Of a DNA stretch of 64,000 nt, positions 24,829-33,975 are shown piece after piece. The DNA is from CAZMNY01 sp964567745 (GTDB taxonomy: Bacteria; Planctomycetota; Planctomycetia; Pirellulales; Pirellulaceae). Position 1 is the stretch's first letter. Every line of letters begins with the position of its first letter. The translations under genes were made by a program, and so were the position numbers. The stretch is taken from assembly GCA_964567745.1 (NCBI GenBank), contig CAZMNY010000033.1, positions 30,091 through 94,090 on the forward strand, written 5' to 3'. The notes beneath the pieces were generated by a model. The model was given only the letters and a program-made list of their open reading frames with translations, did not search any database and was not told the DNA's origin.

Positions 24829-26700
24829 TCAGAGTTCGATTTCCGTCTCTTCCTGTTTCCAATTGTTGGCGAATCGGCCGCCGAAGAAGGCGATCATGCC
24901 GGTGATCATCAACATGATGAAGCACCACCCGCTAGCGCGATTGTCGGCATGGTAGGCAAATACCTGCAGGAACCGCACCACAGCGCCGGTCGGCGCGCTA
25001 AAAGAGAAAACGCCAAGAGCGGCTGCATAGCAGGCGGACAGACCGACCATGAAGTAGGAAGCGATTTGTGCGGTGGACCAATCCGGCGCTTGCATGAGAT
25101 AGCACGCATAGGCAAATTGCAGTCCGCAAACGGCCGTCAGCAAGAGCGACCAAGACTCAAGCCTCGCTTGCTCTGCGTAAAACAAGAAGACGCCGCCTTG
25201 AACCGCAGCAGGTGCCACTCCAAACAGCGCGGTTAACACCATGGCGGTGCCGAGTGTGTAGCAAGCCGAAATCCGATCGGCATCATGTTCGACGCCATAA
25301 ATCACCGCCTCGCCTGACTGGACTGGCGGGGAATCTTGTAAGCTCGGCTTGTCGTCGTCCTCGTTGTCAGACGATCGCTTCCGTTTAGCCTGCTGAGGCG
25401 GGGCGATCGGCTCCGTCGCCGCGTTATCGACATGGCTCTCGGTAACGTTCTCGCTCTCGGTGACATTTTCGCGCGCGGGCGACGCCGTTGCCTGAGACTC
25501 TGCGGGCGATGTTGCGCCACTCAGCGACTCGGCTCCTTTCAAAGGCGCTTCGCCAGCTGTTTCCGATTGCTCCTTCTCCTTCGCCCGCTGGCGCTTTCTC
25601 TTCTTTGATCTTGGGGGCTTGGCCGAGCGATCACGTTCCGCTCGCTTCACGGAGTCGGTGTCGCCGGTCTCTTCAAGCGGGGCCTGCGTTGACTCGTTCA
25701 ATGTCTCGGAGGAACCGGTGTCAGGTTGTCCGACTGCCGGATCCGCCGAGGGCCTTTCTGTGTGGCCAACGCTCCGACGCTCGGACGACGATTCCGTTGG
25801 GCGGACTTCGTCAGCACGAGATTTCTTGTCGGCGCGTGAATCGACGCGAGGGCTCTTCTCGCAATGTTTCTGTTCGCGGGGCGCAGCAGAAGGTTCTTTT
25901 TCCGATGGTGAACTTGATTGCTCGGAACGTTCGTTTTGCCTCGCGACCTCCGAGGCTTCGACTGACTGATTGCGCGATGGATCAGACGATTCGGCAGGCG
26001 ATTCGCCCACATCACCGCTGGGCCAGGCCGACATTGCGGCGTCAGTTAGCGCGGCTGCAGAAGTCGACTCCGTTTGCGGTTCGCCCTTCGACGCCGCGGC
26101 AACCTCAGCGACCGGCACCGGATCGCTCGCGGCGGCTCGATCGACTTTGGCTTGAGGCGATTGGGGCGGACGAGTCTGCACGGGAGGACGCTGAATTGGC
26201 GGCGCTTCAACCGCGCCGTCTTCGGCTTTTTCCGATGGGTCGCTCGAGCTGGCTCGTGTTATTTCCTCACTCGCGTTTTGCGGTTCCGATCGATGGTTGT
26301 TCTTGGCGAGTTTCTTTCGCTTTCCTGATTTGCGATTACGTTTCGAGCGTTCTGCTTTCGACTTCGAGGTCGACTCGCGATTGCTCAAGGCCTTCTCGGG
26401 TGACGAAGTCTTGGGTGCCGTCCCGTCAGCCAGCTCACCGCTTTGAGCGCCGGTGCTGGGCTGGGGAGGGTCTAGCTTGGGCGAGTCGACCTGAGGTTGG
26501 GCGAGTTGGACTGGCGGTCGAATAACAGGGGGGGAATTGGGTGGCGTCGCGCCGCGATTGGCAGAGCCCGTTGTCGCGACTGACTCTTGCGATTCGAACT
26601 TGACTGGTTCACCACACTTGGGGCACTTCACCGACGCCTTTGCCGCGCGATCGGAGACCACGATCACTCGCCCACAGGGGCATTTCGTCTTTCGGGGCAT
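24829..26700 (-). CDS. Zinc-ribbon protein with low-complexity linker and C-terminal membrane domain
   Basis: A 623-residue protein of unknown function with three parts. Residues 1-35 are a small zinc ribbon (Cys 7, 9, 26, 29; CPCG then CPKCGEPVKF) like those heading many planctomycete proteins. Residues about 36-465 are low complexity (Ser, Glu, Lys, Pro, Arg, Ala; runs such as KRNRKSGKRKK). The last about 155 residues contain four to five hydrophobic helices (TLGTAMVLTALFGVAPAAVQ, LLLTAVCGLQFAYACYLM, IMLMITGMIAFFGGRF). A cytoplasmic ribbon tethered by a disordered linker to a membrane domain is a plausible layout. It is convergent with the DUF11 gene and downstream of the polysaccharide export gene. 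Confidence 0.7.
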   Translation of the reverse strand: MPRKTKCPCGRVIVVSDRAAKASVKCPKCGEPVKFESQESVATTGSANRGATPPNSPPVIRPPVQLAQPQVDSPKLDPPQPSTGAQSGELADGTAPKTSSPEKALSNRESTSKSKAERSKRNRKSGKRKKLAKNNHRSEPQNASEEITRASSSDPSEKAEDGAVEAPPIQRPPVQTRPPQSPQAKVDRAAASDPVPVAEVAAASKGEPQTESTSAAALTDAAMSAWPSGDVGESPAESSDPSRNQSVEASEVARQNERSEQSSSPSEKEPSAAPREQKHCEKSPRVDSRADKKSRADEVRPTESSSERRSVGHTERPSADPAVGQPDTGSSETLNESTQAPLEETGDTDSVKRAERDRSAKPPRSKKRKRQRAKEKEQSETAGEAPLKGAESLSGATSPAESQATASPARENVTESENVTESHVDNAATEPIAPPQQAKRKRSSDNEDDDKPSLQDSPPVQSGEAVIYGVEHDADRISACYTLGTAMVLTALFGVAPAAVQGGVFLFYAEQARLESWSLLLTAVCGLQFAYACYLMQAPDWSTAQIASYFMVGLSACYAAALGVFSFSAPTGAVVRFLQVFAYHADNRASGWCFIMLMITGMIAFFGGRFANNWKQEETEIEL

Positions 26701-26860
26701 TCGGCAACCTGCTCAGTCCCGGCAATGGCTAGAACGATGAGTCGCTAGCCAAACCGATTTTCAGATTTCACCAACCGTCGCAATGGGCGACGCCAGTCTG
26801 AATTCAGTTTGACTTCGAGTTGCCGAGGCGTCAAATGTCCGGTCTTGAAACGCCTGGCTG

Positions 26861-28195
26861 CTAGAGCGTGCTGGAAATCGAGAAACCCTGATTGGGGAAG
26901 ATCCCGTAAATGCCTTGCGTGAAGATCAGATTGATAAAATCGTCAGCAATTTGGATCGGCCGCTTGGGGATCAGAACGATGTCGGCATCCCGCAAAAAGA
27001 GTTCGTCTGAGGGGATGGGTTGCTTGCCCCAGATGGCGCCCTGCAAATCGAGCTTGGTTGCAATGAGCCGCCAATCTTCAGTTCGTCGGAAGATGATGAT
27101 CTGTCGAAGGTTGCCGCCAATGTTGGCACCGCCCGCCTGCGAGATCGCCATCATGGCGGTTGTCGGACGGTCGAGCGGGATGCGTTGCGGCGTGGTGACT
27201 TCGCCCAAAACGTATGCGAACGTCGGGGCCTTCAAGCGAAGGTCGGGCGTGACATCCATTCCATCGACAAGCTCTCGGTAACGCTCGTTCACTTCGCGCC
27301 GCAGTTCTTCGATCGTGAGTCCTTGGGCCGGCACGAGGCTGATGCCCGGTAAGGAAACAGTCCCATCAGGCATGATACGCCGGCGAACGCCCAAGCCGCC
27401 GATGTCGGCGGACGCCCTTGCATCGACCGCGGATCGCAAGTCTTCGAGACGCGAGCCCATTAGCGTCGGCGTGACTGTGATCGACGGCTCGACGTAGAAT
27501 TCTGTGTACCTCTTCTCAAGATCTTTCCGCAGCTCAACGACCGTTCGATCGGCAGCAAGTATCGAGCCAACGTAGGGCAGCACAATCATCCCGTCGGGGG
27601 CGATCGTGATCGTGCGATCTAGATCCTTGTCCACGGCTGATTCCACTCGAATCTGATCGTTCACGTTGAGCTTGTATTCCGGTCCAACTTGACGCGCAAT
27701 TCGATACGTGAAATTCATTTGGTCGTCAACGCGCAGCCGATAGGCTGGAACGTGAGCAGTTCGATGAGGGCCGATGTACCCTCCGTGCGCGAACACACTC
27801 TGCCAGGCCACAGGTCCTCGATTCTCCCAACTCGGCTCAGGCGCGCAGGGATTCGTCGATTCGGTAACTCCGCATTTGTACGGGTCGAAGGGCCGAGCGC
27901 CGGCGGCAGGCAACGCCGCGACTGGCGTATCGTGATGTCGGACTCCGAGCAGCGGCGGCAACGGACGCTCATAAACGACGGGTGAGCGCGCCATCATGTT
28001 GTGTTGCGCGGTGACGTGAGAAGGATCGCCGCAGGAAGCGCAGCGGCCGCGGCCCTGAGCCTGTGACTGGGTGACCTGGCCACTGCTGATCGTCAGCCCC
28101 GCAATGAACAGGAGCGCTGAGCCGCAAAGCGCTGCGCAAAATCCTCGTACATGCGATCTTGGTCCAGGCGTGGTCGAACTTCGCGTGGCGGACAT
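26861..28195 (-). CDS. Polysaccharide export protein (Wza/SLBB type)
   Basis: A 444-residue envelope protein. An N-terminal signal segment (GFCAALCGSALLFIAGLTISS) is followed by a Cys-containing stretch (RCASCGDPSH). A Poly_export domain begins near YKLNVNDQIRVESAVDKDLDRTITIAPDG and continues MIVLPYVGSILAADRTVVELRKDLEKRY. A second related beta-grasp part (RRIMPDGTVSLPGISLVPAQGLTIEELRREV) and an SLBB-like segment (TFAYVLGEVTTPQRIPL) follow. The C-terminus ends in a predicted helix. Such proteins form outer-membrane channels for capsule or exopolysaccharide. ATG at 28195 has GGAG 8 nt upstream and is preferred to ATG at 28216. No Wzc or glycosyltransferase genes are adjacent. Confidence 0.87.
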   Translation of the reverse strand: MSATRSSTTPGPRSHVRGFCAALCGSALLFIAGLTISSGQVTQSQAQGRGRCASCGDPSHVTAQHNMMARSPVVYERPLPPLLGVRHHDTPVAALPAAGARPFDPYKCGVTESTNPCAPEPSWENRGPVAWQSVFAHGGYIGPHRTAHVPAYRLRVDDQMNFTYRIARQVGPEYKLNVNDQIRVESAVDKDLDRTITIAPDGMIVLPYVGSILAADRTVVELRKDLEKRYTEFYVEPSITVTPTLMGSRLEDLRSAVDARASADIGGLGVRRRIMPDGTVSLPGISLVPAQGLTIEELRREVNERYRELVDGMDVTPDLRLKAPTFAYVLGEVTTPQRIPLDRPTTAMMAISQAGGANIGGNLRQIIIFRRTEDWRLIATKLDLQGAIWGKQPIPSDELFLRDADIVLIPKRPIQIADDFINLIFTQGIYGIFPNQGFSISSTL

Positions 28196-28341
28196 AAGCG
28201 TGACTCCAAAACTCATTCACTCAGGCGAGCGTTGTTGGTGATCGGTGCGTGGTTGCTCGGCTCCTGCCTATTAACGAAAGCCGGAAGGGCTCGTTGATCT
28301 TCTCCGCATGAACGGGCTGAGGTCTCTGGGGTGCAAACTGG

Positions 28342-29850
28342 TTAATTCGAACGAGGTTGGCGCCAAGGCGATGATCGAGTCGGAGCGGCAGCGGTCGACA
28401 CGGTGTTTTGATTGCCGGCAGGGCGGGCATTGCGGCCGACGGCAAGCGGCGGCGCGGCTGCCGGTCCCCGCGGCGCCGGACTGTGCGCCGGAGCCATTTG
28501 CGCAAAATCCCGAGGACTCAGCCAAGTCACAACTTGGTTGAGGTCACTCGAAGCCCGTTGAGGCGCCGAGGAATATCGCCGTGAAGCCATTTGCTGAGCT
28601 TGTGCTAACGCCAGTTGGGCGAATTGATGTTCCGCCATATGCGTATGGACCTTGGACAGGTTCACCCATGCTTCCACAGTTGGCCGCACCTGAACACTCT
28701 GCAACAAGAGCTGTTTCGCTGTCTGCCACTGGCCGTGCTTCGCAAGCATCACGCCCAACTCATTGGCGGCCAAGTGGTGCTTGGGTTCAACGGTAATGGC
28801 CGCCTGATGGAACGCCATCGCAATTGGCGCATTCAAACTTCGACCGTCGCGCGAATCGGCCTCTGACTTATGAAGCTTGCCCAAGAGAAAGTAGGCGTCA
28901 GCCCCGATTGGGGCGTCTCGCATCGCAACGGCCAGCTGTTCTTGGGCGTATTCGAAGTACATTTCCATGGCTGTGCGCAGTCGCACGTTGCTGCAGTCGA
29001 CTTGTTGCAAGACCGGCGTCTCGTGCGCTAAAACGAGGTTGGTTACCGTGACCTGTCGACGTCTCATCTGCATCGCGTGAAACTCGCCAGCTTCATCAAA
29101 GGCAACGAGCGCGCGGTCCAACGCGAGACGACGCTGACCGTCGTCGGCCGAGTCCAATGTGTCGGCAATCACGTTGAGTGCGGTGCGAAACTCACTTTCG
29201 GCGCTATGATACGCTTGCTTCTCCGCTAGTCGCTTGCCTCGTTCCATTAACGCCAAAGCTTGCTGCGCCGCGGCTTGCAATTGTTCTGTCGTCAATGGTC
29301 GAGGAGGCAGCCGCCTGAGCGCTTCACTCGCCGACTGTCGCGCCGTGTCGACCCGCCCGCCTTCCTGGCTCGTCGGCGCGCCATGTGGGACGACGTCGTC
29401 TGGTCGAATGGGATCGTCACTCGCAAGGTTGTCACTGAGTGAAGGAACGACCTGTGTTTGAGATGCAAACGCGGGAGCGATCGGGGCCGTCTCCGCAGCC
29501 AGCTCGCCCGCGACGGCAGAGCCGGTCTGCAGGGCGTCGGTGTGCAGCGCCTCGTTCGAGATGATTTCGTCGTCCCGTCTCTGTGCGGGCGTCTCGGCCA
29601 AGAAACTCGAAATCGGAATCTTGATCGGCTCGGACAGGATCGGCAGGTCGATTCGAGGATAGTGGAGTTGCGTTTTGGCTTGCCCAGTCTGGGCGGAGGC
29701 GGCGGGTGTTTCCCGTGCATCGAGATCAACTCGCGGCGATGGTTGCGAGTCGAGAGGCGAATCGGCGCCAGGGCGAGTTGATACGTAGAACAGCCCGGCA
29801 ACAATCAGGGCGGCGGGGAGCAGGTACGCAGCTCGGGGCGAAGCTTCCAT
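28342..29850 (-). CDS. Membrane-anchored TPR-like protein
   Basis: A 502-residue protein of unknown function. A signal anchor lies at about 7-25 (AAYLLPAALIVAGLFYVST), followed by a disordered Ser/Pro/Ala region up to about 190. A helical region follows with tetratricopeptide-like pairs (ALALMERGKRLAEKQAYHSAESEFRTAL; YFLLGKLHKSE; HHLAANELGVMLAKHGQWQTAKQLL). The C-terminus (about 425-502) is Pro/Ala-rich. TPR proteins usually hold partners together. The start at 29850 places the anchor at the N-terminus; a longer frame upstream to 30069 has no membrane logic. Together with the metallopeptidase upstream and the polysaccharide export gene downstream it forms a same-strand run. Confidence 0.7.
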   Translation of the reverse strand: MEASPRAAYLLPAALIVAGLFYVSTRPGADSPLDSQPSPRVDLDARETPAASAQTGQAKTQLHYPRIDLPILSEPIKIPISSFLAETPAQRRDDEIISNEALHTDALQTGSAVAGELAAETAPIAPAFASQTQVVPSLSDNLASDDPIRPDDVVPHGAPTSQEGGRVDTARQSASEALRRLPPRPLTTEQLQAAAQQALALMERGKRLAEKQAYHSAESEFRTALNVIADTLDSADDGQRRLALDRALVAFDEAGEFHAMQMRRRQVTVTNLVLAHETPVLQQVDCSNVRLRTAMEMYFEYAQEQLAVAMRDAPIGADAYFLLGKLHKSEADSRDGRSLNAPIAMAFHQAAITVEPKHHLAANELGVMLAKHGQWQTAKQLLLQSVQVRPTVEAWVNLSKVHTHMAEHQFAQLALAQAQQMASRRYSSAPQRASSDLNQVVTWLSPRDFAQMAPAHSPAPRGPAAAPPLAVGRNARPAGNQNTVSTAAAPTRSSPWRQPRSN

Positions 29851-30111
29851 CGAAGTCCATTCCGTGATTCGACAATCGCTGCGAAAACACTCCTTTACCG
29901 CGATGCAGCATTCGCGGACCAAAGGAGCATCGACGAAGGCGAGGTCGCTGAGACAGGCGAAATGGGCGGTGTCGCGCGATGCACCGACGAGCCGTCGGGC
30001 CAGACGACACAGCCACCACGAACGGAACGGCTCGACCCTCACATTCCGACCGATAGCGCCAATCGTCAAATCTCGGCAACTCGATCGGTTCCACCCCTTC
30101 GGCGTAACGGG

Positions 30112-30762
30112 CTAGCCGGTCTTGCCAAGCGGAATGAGGCGAGGTCGGCGGATCATGGTCCCGGTGACTCGCCCGAACGTCGACTGCAATTGGGCGAAAT
30201 TGAGTCGCAAGAAGGCGTAGAGGTGCTCTGGAGGGTCCAAGGCCAACCAACGTTTCGCCATGACCTGCATTTCGGCGTCGTAGTCTTTTTGCGACGACGA
30301 ATGGGCGTAACATCGTCCGGAGAACCGGCGAATGTCGCCATCGAAGTGGGGGCTGACATGCCACAATTCATGGACGATGGTGATCAGCTTTTCGCCCAAG
30401 TCGACTTCCATGAAACGAGGCAGATAGAACGTCAATATGTAAAGGAGCTCCTCGCCGCGAGCGTCCAAGACTCGCTCGACGCCATACGGCTTGCCGTTGA
30501 CTTGGCCCTCGCGCCGGCCGTCCTCGAACCGCAACGGGGTCAGGGAGGCGTAGAGTCCGTGGGCGACAGGGTGCCGAGTTTGAGCGACCGCGACCGCCAC
30601 CTTTGGCATTTGGATGTGCTGGAGTTCCGGCAGGCGACGAGCCATGTCGACGCAGAGACGCCGCATGTGCCGTGAAAAATCAAATCCAGAGGGAGGCGTT
30701 TCGCCGCGAGCCAATCGAGGCTCGCGTGATTCAGTTCGACTTGACCGTCCTGGCTTCTTCAT
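30112..30762 (-). CDS. Putative zinc metallopeptidase (HELWH)
   Basis: A 216-residue protein with the zincin motif HELWH at 131-135 (IVHELWHVSPHFDGDIRRF). His 131 and His 135 would bind zinc and Glu 132 would be the base; His 139 or a following acidic residue may be the third ligand. The core includes VERVLDARGEELLYILTFYLPRF. This resembles a small family of putative cytoplasmic metallopeptidases of unknown substrate. No signal peptide is visible. ATG at 30762 is chosen because AGGAAGG precedes it by about 6 nt. It sits 160 bp after rplQ on the same strand, so it may be co-transcribed with the ribosomal cluster or form a separate unit. Confidence 0.7.
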   Translation of the reverse strand: MKKPGRSSRTESREPRLARGETPPSGFDFSRHMRRLCVDMARRLPELQHIQMPKVAVAVAQTRHPVAHGLYASLTPLRFEDGRREGQVNGKPYGVERVLDARGEELLYILTFYLPRFMEVDLGEKLITIVHELWHVSPHFDGDIRRFSGRCYAHSSSQKDYDAEMQVMAKRWLALDPPEHLYAFLRLNFAQLQSTFGRVTGTMIRRPRLIPLGKTG

Positions 30763-30921
30763 CGCACCCTTCCTGAGCACCATGAACTTCGAACTCAATT
30801 CTCGGGGGCGACTATGAATCGGCTGGAGCATCGTGCTCATTCACCGCTTCAAGAATCGCTCGACCGCTGGAACGGCCTGGAACTCCCATACGATCCGGCT
30901 CATCAAACCAGCTCGTCGAGC

Positions 30922-31638
30922 CTAGCTGGATTCTTCGTCGCTATCTGTGTCGGCGTCATCGCCGCTGGCAACTTCATCCGTGGACTCATCCGATTCCACC
31001 ACATCTTCTGCTTCATCAACGACATCTTCATCGACAGCATCTTCGTCGACAGCATCTTCGTCGACAGCATCTTCGTCCGCCGCAAACGCGGGCCGCTCAC
31101 TCGATTCCGAAAGTCGGTCGTGGACGCCGACAAACTCGAGGATCGCTTGATGTCCGGCGTCGCCCAACCGTCGCTCGGCAATACGGAGAACACGCGTGTA
31201 TCCGCCGGGTCGGTCTGCAAAGCGGGGCGCGATATCGTCAAACAAGATGCGAACAGCCGCTTTGTCGCCCAGCAATTGCAGCGTTTTTCGGCGAGCAGCC
31301 AGAACGGGTGCAATCGCTTGATTCCACTGTTGCCATTGCTCGCTTTTTCGCCACGCCTTCCAATCGTCGCTACCGCGTTCAGCGTCGCTTTCGAAGCCTC
31401 TGGCTTCATCCGAATTCTTCAACGAACGCCTGGCGATCGTGATGCACTTTTCGACGAGGCGACGGACTTCCTTTGCCTTTTCAACGGTTGTGACAATGCG
31501 TCCTTTCACTTTAGGCGCGTTGTCATCGTATTCGGCATCTCGCTCTGTGAGGAACAAGCTGCTGGCAAGGTTTCGCCGCATAGCCAATCGATGGCTGCTT
31601 GAGCGTCCCAATCGTCGACCGCGTTTTCGATGTCGCAT
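30922..31638 (-). CDS. rplQ: 50S ribosomal protein L17, extended
   Basis: L17 is a large-subunit protein next to L22 near the exit tunnel. The family start RHRKRGRRLGRSSSHRLAMRRN is clear, as is PRFADRPGGYTRVLRI. At 238 residues it is about twice the usual 120-odd. Insertions lie near 31-46 and 75-118 (Trp-rich SDDWKAWRKSEQWQQWN). An acidic tail occupies about 187-238 with a repeated DEDAV unit. Last gene of the ribosomal supercluster, 57 bp after rpoA. Start ATG at 31638. Confidence 0.94.
   Translation of the reverse strand: MRHRKRGRRLGRSSSHRLAMRRNLASSLFLTERDAEYDDNAPKVKGRIVTTVEKAKEVRRLVEKCITIARRSLKNSDEARGFESDAERGSDDWKAWRKSEQWQQWNQAIAPVLAARRKTLQLLGDKAAVRILFDDIAPRFADRPGGYTRVLRIAERRLGDAGHQAILEFVGVHDRLSESSERPAFAADEDAVDEDAVDEDAVDEDVVDEAEDVVESDESTDEVASGDDADTDSDEESS
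31018..31077 (-). repeat. 15-bp coding repeat in rplQ
   Basis: About four 15-bp units (GACAGCATCTTCGTC on the plus strand) encode DEDAV on the minus strand within the L17 acidic tail. Confidence 0.85.
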
Positions 31639-31695
31639 GGCTGCACGTGCTACTTGGTTACTTTGTGGAATTCGAAAGAGTTGGGGAGCGTAACA

Positions 31696-32688
31696 TTAAC
31701 GCACGGTGGGGGCGGGTGGAACTCGCATACCCAAGTGAAGGCCCAACTCGGCCAGTTTCTCGCGAACCTCGGTCAACGTGGTCTCGCCAAAGTTCCGTAC
31801 TTCCATGAGTTGATCTTCGGTGCGTTCGACCAGATCACGAACGGTATTAATGTCTTCGGTCTCAAGGCAATTGCCAGCTCGAACTGAAAGCCGCAATTCG
31901 GCCAAACTCATGTTGAGTTTCTGATCGAGCACGACGTCGCCAGCACCCGACGGCGGCTTTGCGGACGAATGGACTCGTTGACCGAGTTCTGAGTATTGCA
32001 CAAACGGGTTGAGGTGTTTGCGGAGAATCTTGGCCGATTCGACCAACGCCATTTCGGGCGTGATCGAACCATCTGTCCAGATTTCCAGCGTCAGCTTGTC
32101 GTAGTTGGTCTTTTGACCAACACGAGTCGCCTCGGTGTTGAATCGGACGCGAGTGACGGGGCTGTAGACGGCGTCGATCGGAATAATTCCGATCTCGTGA
32201 TCGCCCGTGCTGTGCTCGGTCGCGGGAACATATCCGCGGCCGTTCTCAACAACCATTTCCATCAGGAATGACGTATCTTCGTTGAGCGTCGCGATGACGT
32301 GATCGCTGTTGATCACGGCGACATCGGCATCGCCATTGACGTCCGCGCCGGTGATCGGGCCAGCTTCGGTCTTCTCGACCGTAATCACCTTCGTTTGCTC
32401 GGTAAAGTTCTTCACGACGAGCGACTTGACGTTGAGCACGATATCGGTGGCGTCTTCGACAACGCCCGGGATCGTGGTGAACTCGTGCTGAGCGCCGCGA
32501 ATCTTGATTTGAGTCACCGCGCTGCCTTCGAGGCTCGAAAGCAGGATTCGCCGCAAGCTATTGCCCACGGTGGTTCCAAATCCTCGCTCAAACGGCTCGG
32601 CAGTAAATTTGCCGTAGCAATCGGTAAGGGACGCCTGTTCGCATTCGACCAAGCTTGGTAGTTCCAGACCTCGCCATCGGATGTGCAT
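31696..32688 (-). CDS. rpoA: DNA-directed RNA polymerase alpha subunit
   Basis: Alpha dimerises to nucleate RNA polymerase assembly and its C-terminal domain contacts promoter UP elements and regulators. The 330-residue protein has the assembly motif RGFGTTVGNSLRRILLSSLEG, the N-terminal domain to about 230, a linker, and alpha-CTD (about 250-320) with LELSVRAGNCLE-type and VRNFGETTLTEVREKL segments. Usual length. The small-subunit gene rpsD normally between rpsK and rpoA is absent: only 94 bp separate them. Confidence 0.98.
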   Translation of the reverse strand: MHIRWRGLELPSLVECEQASLTDCYGKFTAEPFERGFGTTVGNSLRRILLSSLEGSAVTQIKIRGAQHEFTTIPGVVEDATDIVLNVKSLVVKNFTEQTKVITVEKTEAGPITGADVNGDADVAVINSDHVIATLNEDTSFLMEMVVENGRGYVPATEHSTGDHEIGIIPIDAVYSPVTRVRFNTEATRVGQKTNYDKLTLEIWTDGSITPEMALVESAKILRKHLNPFVQYSELGQRVHSSAKPPSGAGDVVLDQKLNMSLAELRLSVRAGNCLETEDINTVRDLVERTEDQLMEVRNFGETTLTEVREKLAELGLHLGMRVPPAPTVR

Positions 32689-32782
32689 CTTCGTCTCCGT
32701 TGGACCTTTGGTGTCGGCGTAACCTCAATCGTTGACTCGCGTCGCGAATGAGGCATTGCGGGAGTATGAGAAAGGGCGTCGA

Positions 32783-33163
32783 CTAAACGCGTCGTTTTTT
32801 CCGCGGACGGCAGCCGTTGTGCGGAATGGGAGTGCAATCTTCGATCAACTTAACGTTGATGCCAGCTGACTGGATCGCCGTGATGGCGCTCTCGCGTCCG
32901 GACCCTGGTCCTTTGACGCGAACCTCAACTTCACGGACGCCGAACTTGGCAGCTTTTTCTGCTGCTTGTTGTGCGGCGCATTGTCCGGCGAACGGAGTGC
33001 TTTTGCGGCTGCCTTTGAACCCGGAGGTTCCGGCGCTGGCCCAGCAAAGCATGTCGCCTTTCGTGTCCGTAATGGAGACGATCGTGTTGTTGAAAGTCGC
33101 CTTGATGTGGGCAACGGCAACCGTCACGTTTCGTCGCTGGCGGCGTTTTTTGGTCTTCGCCAC
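32783..33163 (-). CDS. rpsK: 30S ribosomal protein S11
   Basis: S11 forms part of the platform of the small subunit near the E site. The 126-residue protein shows VAVAHIKATFNNTIVSITD, GFKGSRKSTPFA, and the C-terminal IEDCTPIPHNGCRPRKKRRV. Length is normal. It follows rpsM by 86 bp in the alpha-operon part. Confidence 0.98.
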   Translation of the reverse strand: MAKTKKRRQRRNVTVAVAHIKATFNNTIVSITDTKGDMLCWASAGTSGFKGSRKSTPFAGQCAAQQAAEKAAKFGVREVEVRVKGPGSGRESAITAIQSAGINVKLIEDCTPIPHNGCRPRKKRRV

Positions 33164-33249
33164 GGGTGTCTACTCCTGCTTTACTAAAAAACTCGAATCC
33201 AAAACGGGGCGGGTTTATCGGGTGCTTTCGGATGATCCGAAGAAGCAGA

Positions 33250-33630
33250 CTATCGAAGATCCTTGACGCCCTTCTTTCCTGCAACCGTTTTCTTAGGACC
33301 CTTGCGAGTCCGAGCATTTGTCCGAGTACGTTGTCCGCGGACTGGCAATCCTTGGCGGTGCCGGATTCCGCGGTAGCACTTAATATCTCGCAACCTGGAA
33401 ATGCTTTGGGTCAACTGGCGACGGAGCTGGCCTTCCACGACATAGTCTTCCATGCCAGCGGCCAGCCGAGCCAATTCATCCTCAGCCAAGTCACGTGCTT
33501 TCTTTTCCAACTCAATGCCGGTCTTACGACACAACTCACGAGCGGCCTTGGGCCCGATGCCGTAGAGGTACGTCAACGAGACGACAATTGCCTTTTCGTT
33601 CGGTATATCAACACCCATCAAACGCGGCAT
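33250..33630 (-). CDS. rpsM: 30S ribosomal protein S13
   Basis: S13 sits at the top of the 30S head and contacts P-site tRNA and 23S RNA. The 126-residue protein starts PRLMGVDIPNEKAIVVSLTYLYGIG and ends with the basic tRNA-contacting tail (RGQRTRTNARTRKGPKKTVAGKK). Downstream of rpmJ, matching the rpmJ-rpsM-rpsK-rpoA order, but rpsD is missing. Confidence 0.98.
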   Translation of the reverse strand: MPRLMGVDIPNEKAIVVSLTYLYGIGPKAARELCRKTGIELEKKARDLAEDELARLAAGMEDYVVEGQLRRQLTQSISRLRDIKCYRGIRHRQGLPVRGQRTRTNARTRKGPKKTVAGKKGVKDLR

Positions 33631-33797
33631 AACTTCAAACTCCTAAACACAACCGTCGATTCCGACCGTGTTGTATGTCTCTATGGCGATCCCGAGGATC
33701 GTAGGCAACTGTCGAATCAAACGACGGTCGACGTAAAAATCAAGGGAGGTAAAGCGGGCTCGACGCCCCTTTGAAACTCAAAACAAGCTCAGACAAA

Positions 33798-33911
33798 TCA
33801 GCCCTGTCGCTGCTTGTGCCGTGGGTTGCTACAAACAACGTAGACACGCCCTTTGCGTTTAACGACCTTACAGTTCTCGCAGATTCGCTTGACGCTCGTT
33901 CGAACTTTCAT
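33798..33911 (-). CDS. rpmJ: 50S ribosomal protein L36
   Basis: A 37-residue protein, MKVRTSVKRICENC at the start, with the zinc ligands Cys 11, Cys 14, Cys 27 and His 32, so it is the zinc-binding (C+) form. L36 bridges 23S rRNA domains. infA, often adjacent, is absent. A candidate promoter lies just upstream. Confidence 0.96.
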   Translation of the reverse strand: MKVRTSVKRICENCKVVKRKGRVYVVCSNPRHKQRQG

Positions 33912-33945
33912 AGCCGTACAACTCGGGAAAGGGGCAAAGCGACTG

Positions 33946-33975
33946 AGTATATCGAGTCCGGAAACCATCGCACAA
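33946..33975 (-). promoter_or_regulatory. Candidate promoter for the rpmJ-rpsM-rpsK-rpoA-rplQ unit
   Basis: On the minus strand, TTGTGC (-35; 33970-33975) and TATACT (-10; 33946-33951) are 18 bp apart, about 35 bp before the rpmJ start. The -10 matches five of six consensus positions; the -35 is weaker. Confidence 0.45.

Noticed and set aside
25488..26525. 345-codon plus-strand frame opposite the zinc-ribbon gene
   Set aside because: Arg/Ser-rich shadow of the low-complexity linker. The minus frame has a zinc ribbon and membrane helices at its ends, which argue for the minus gene.
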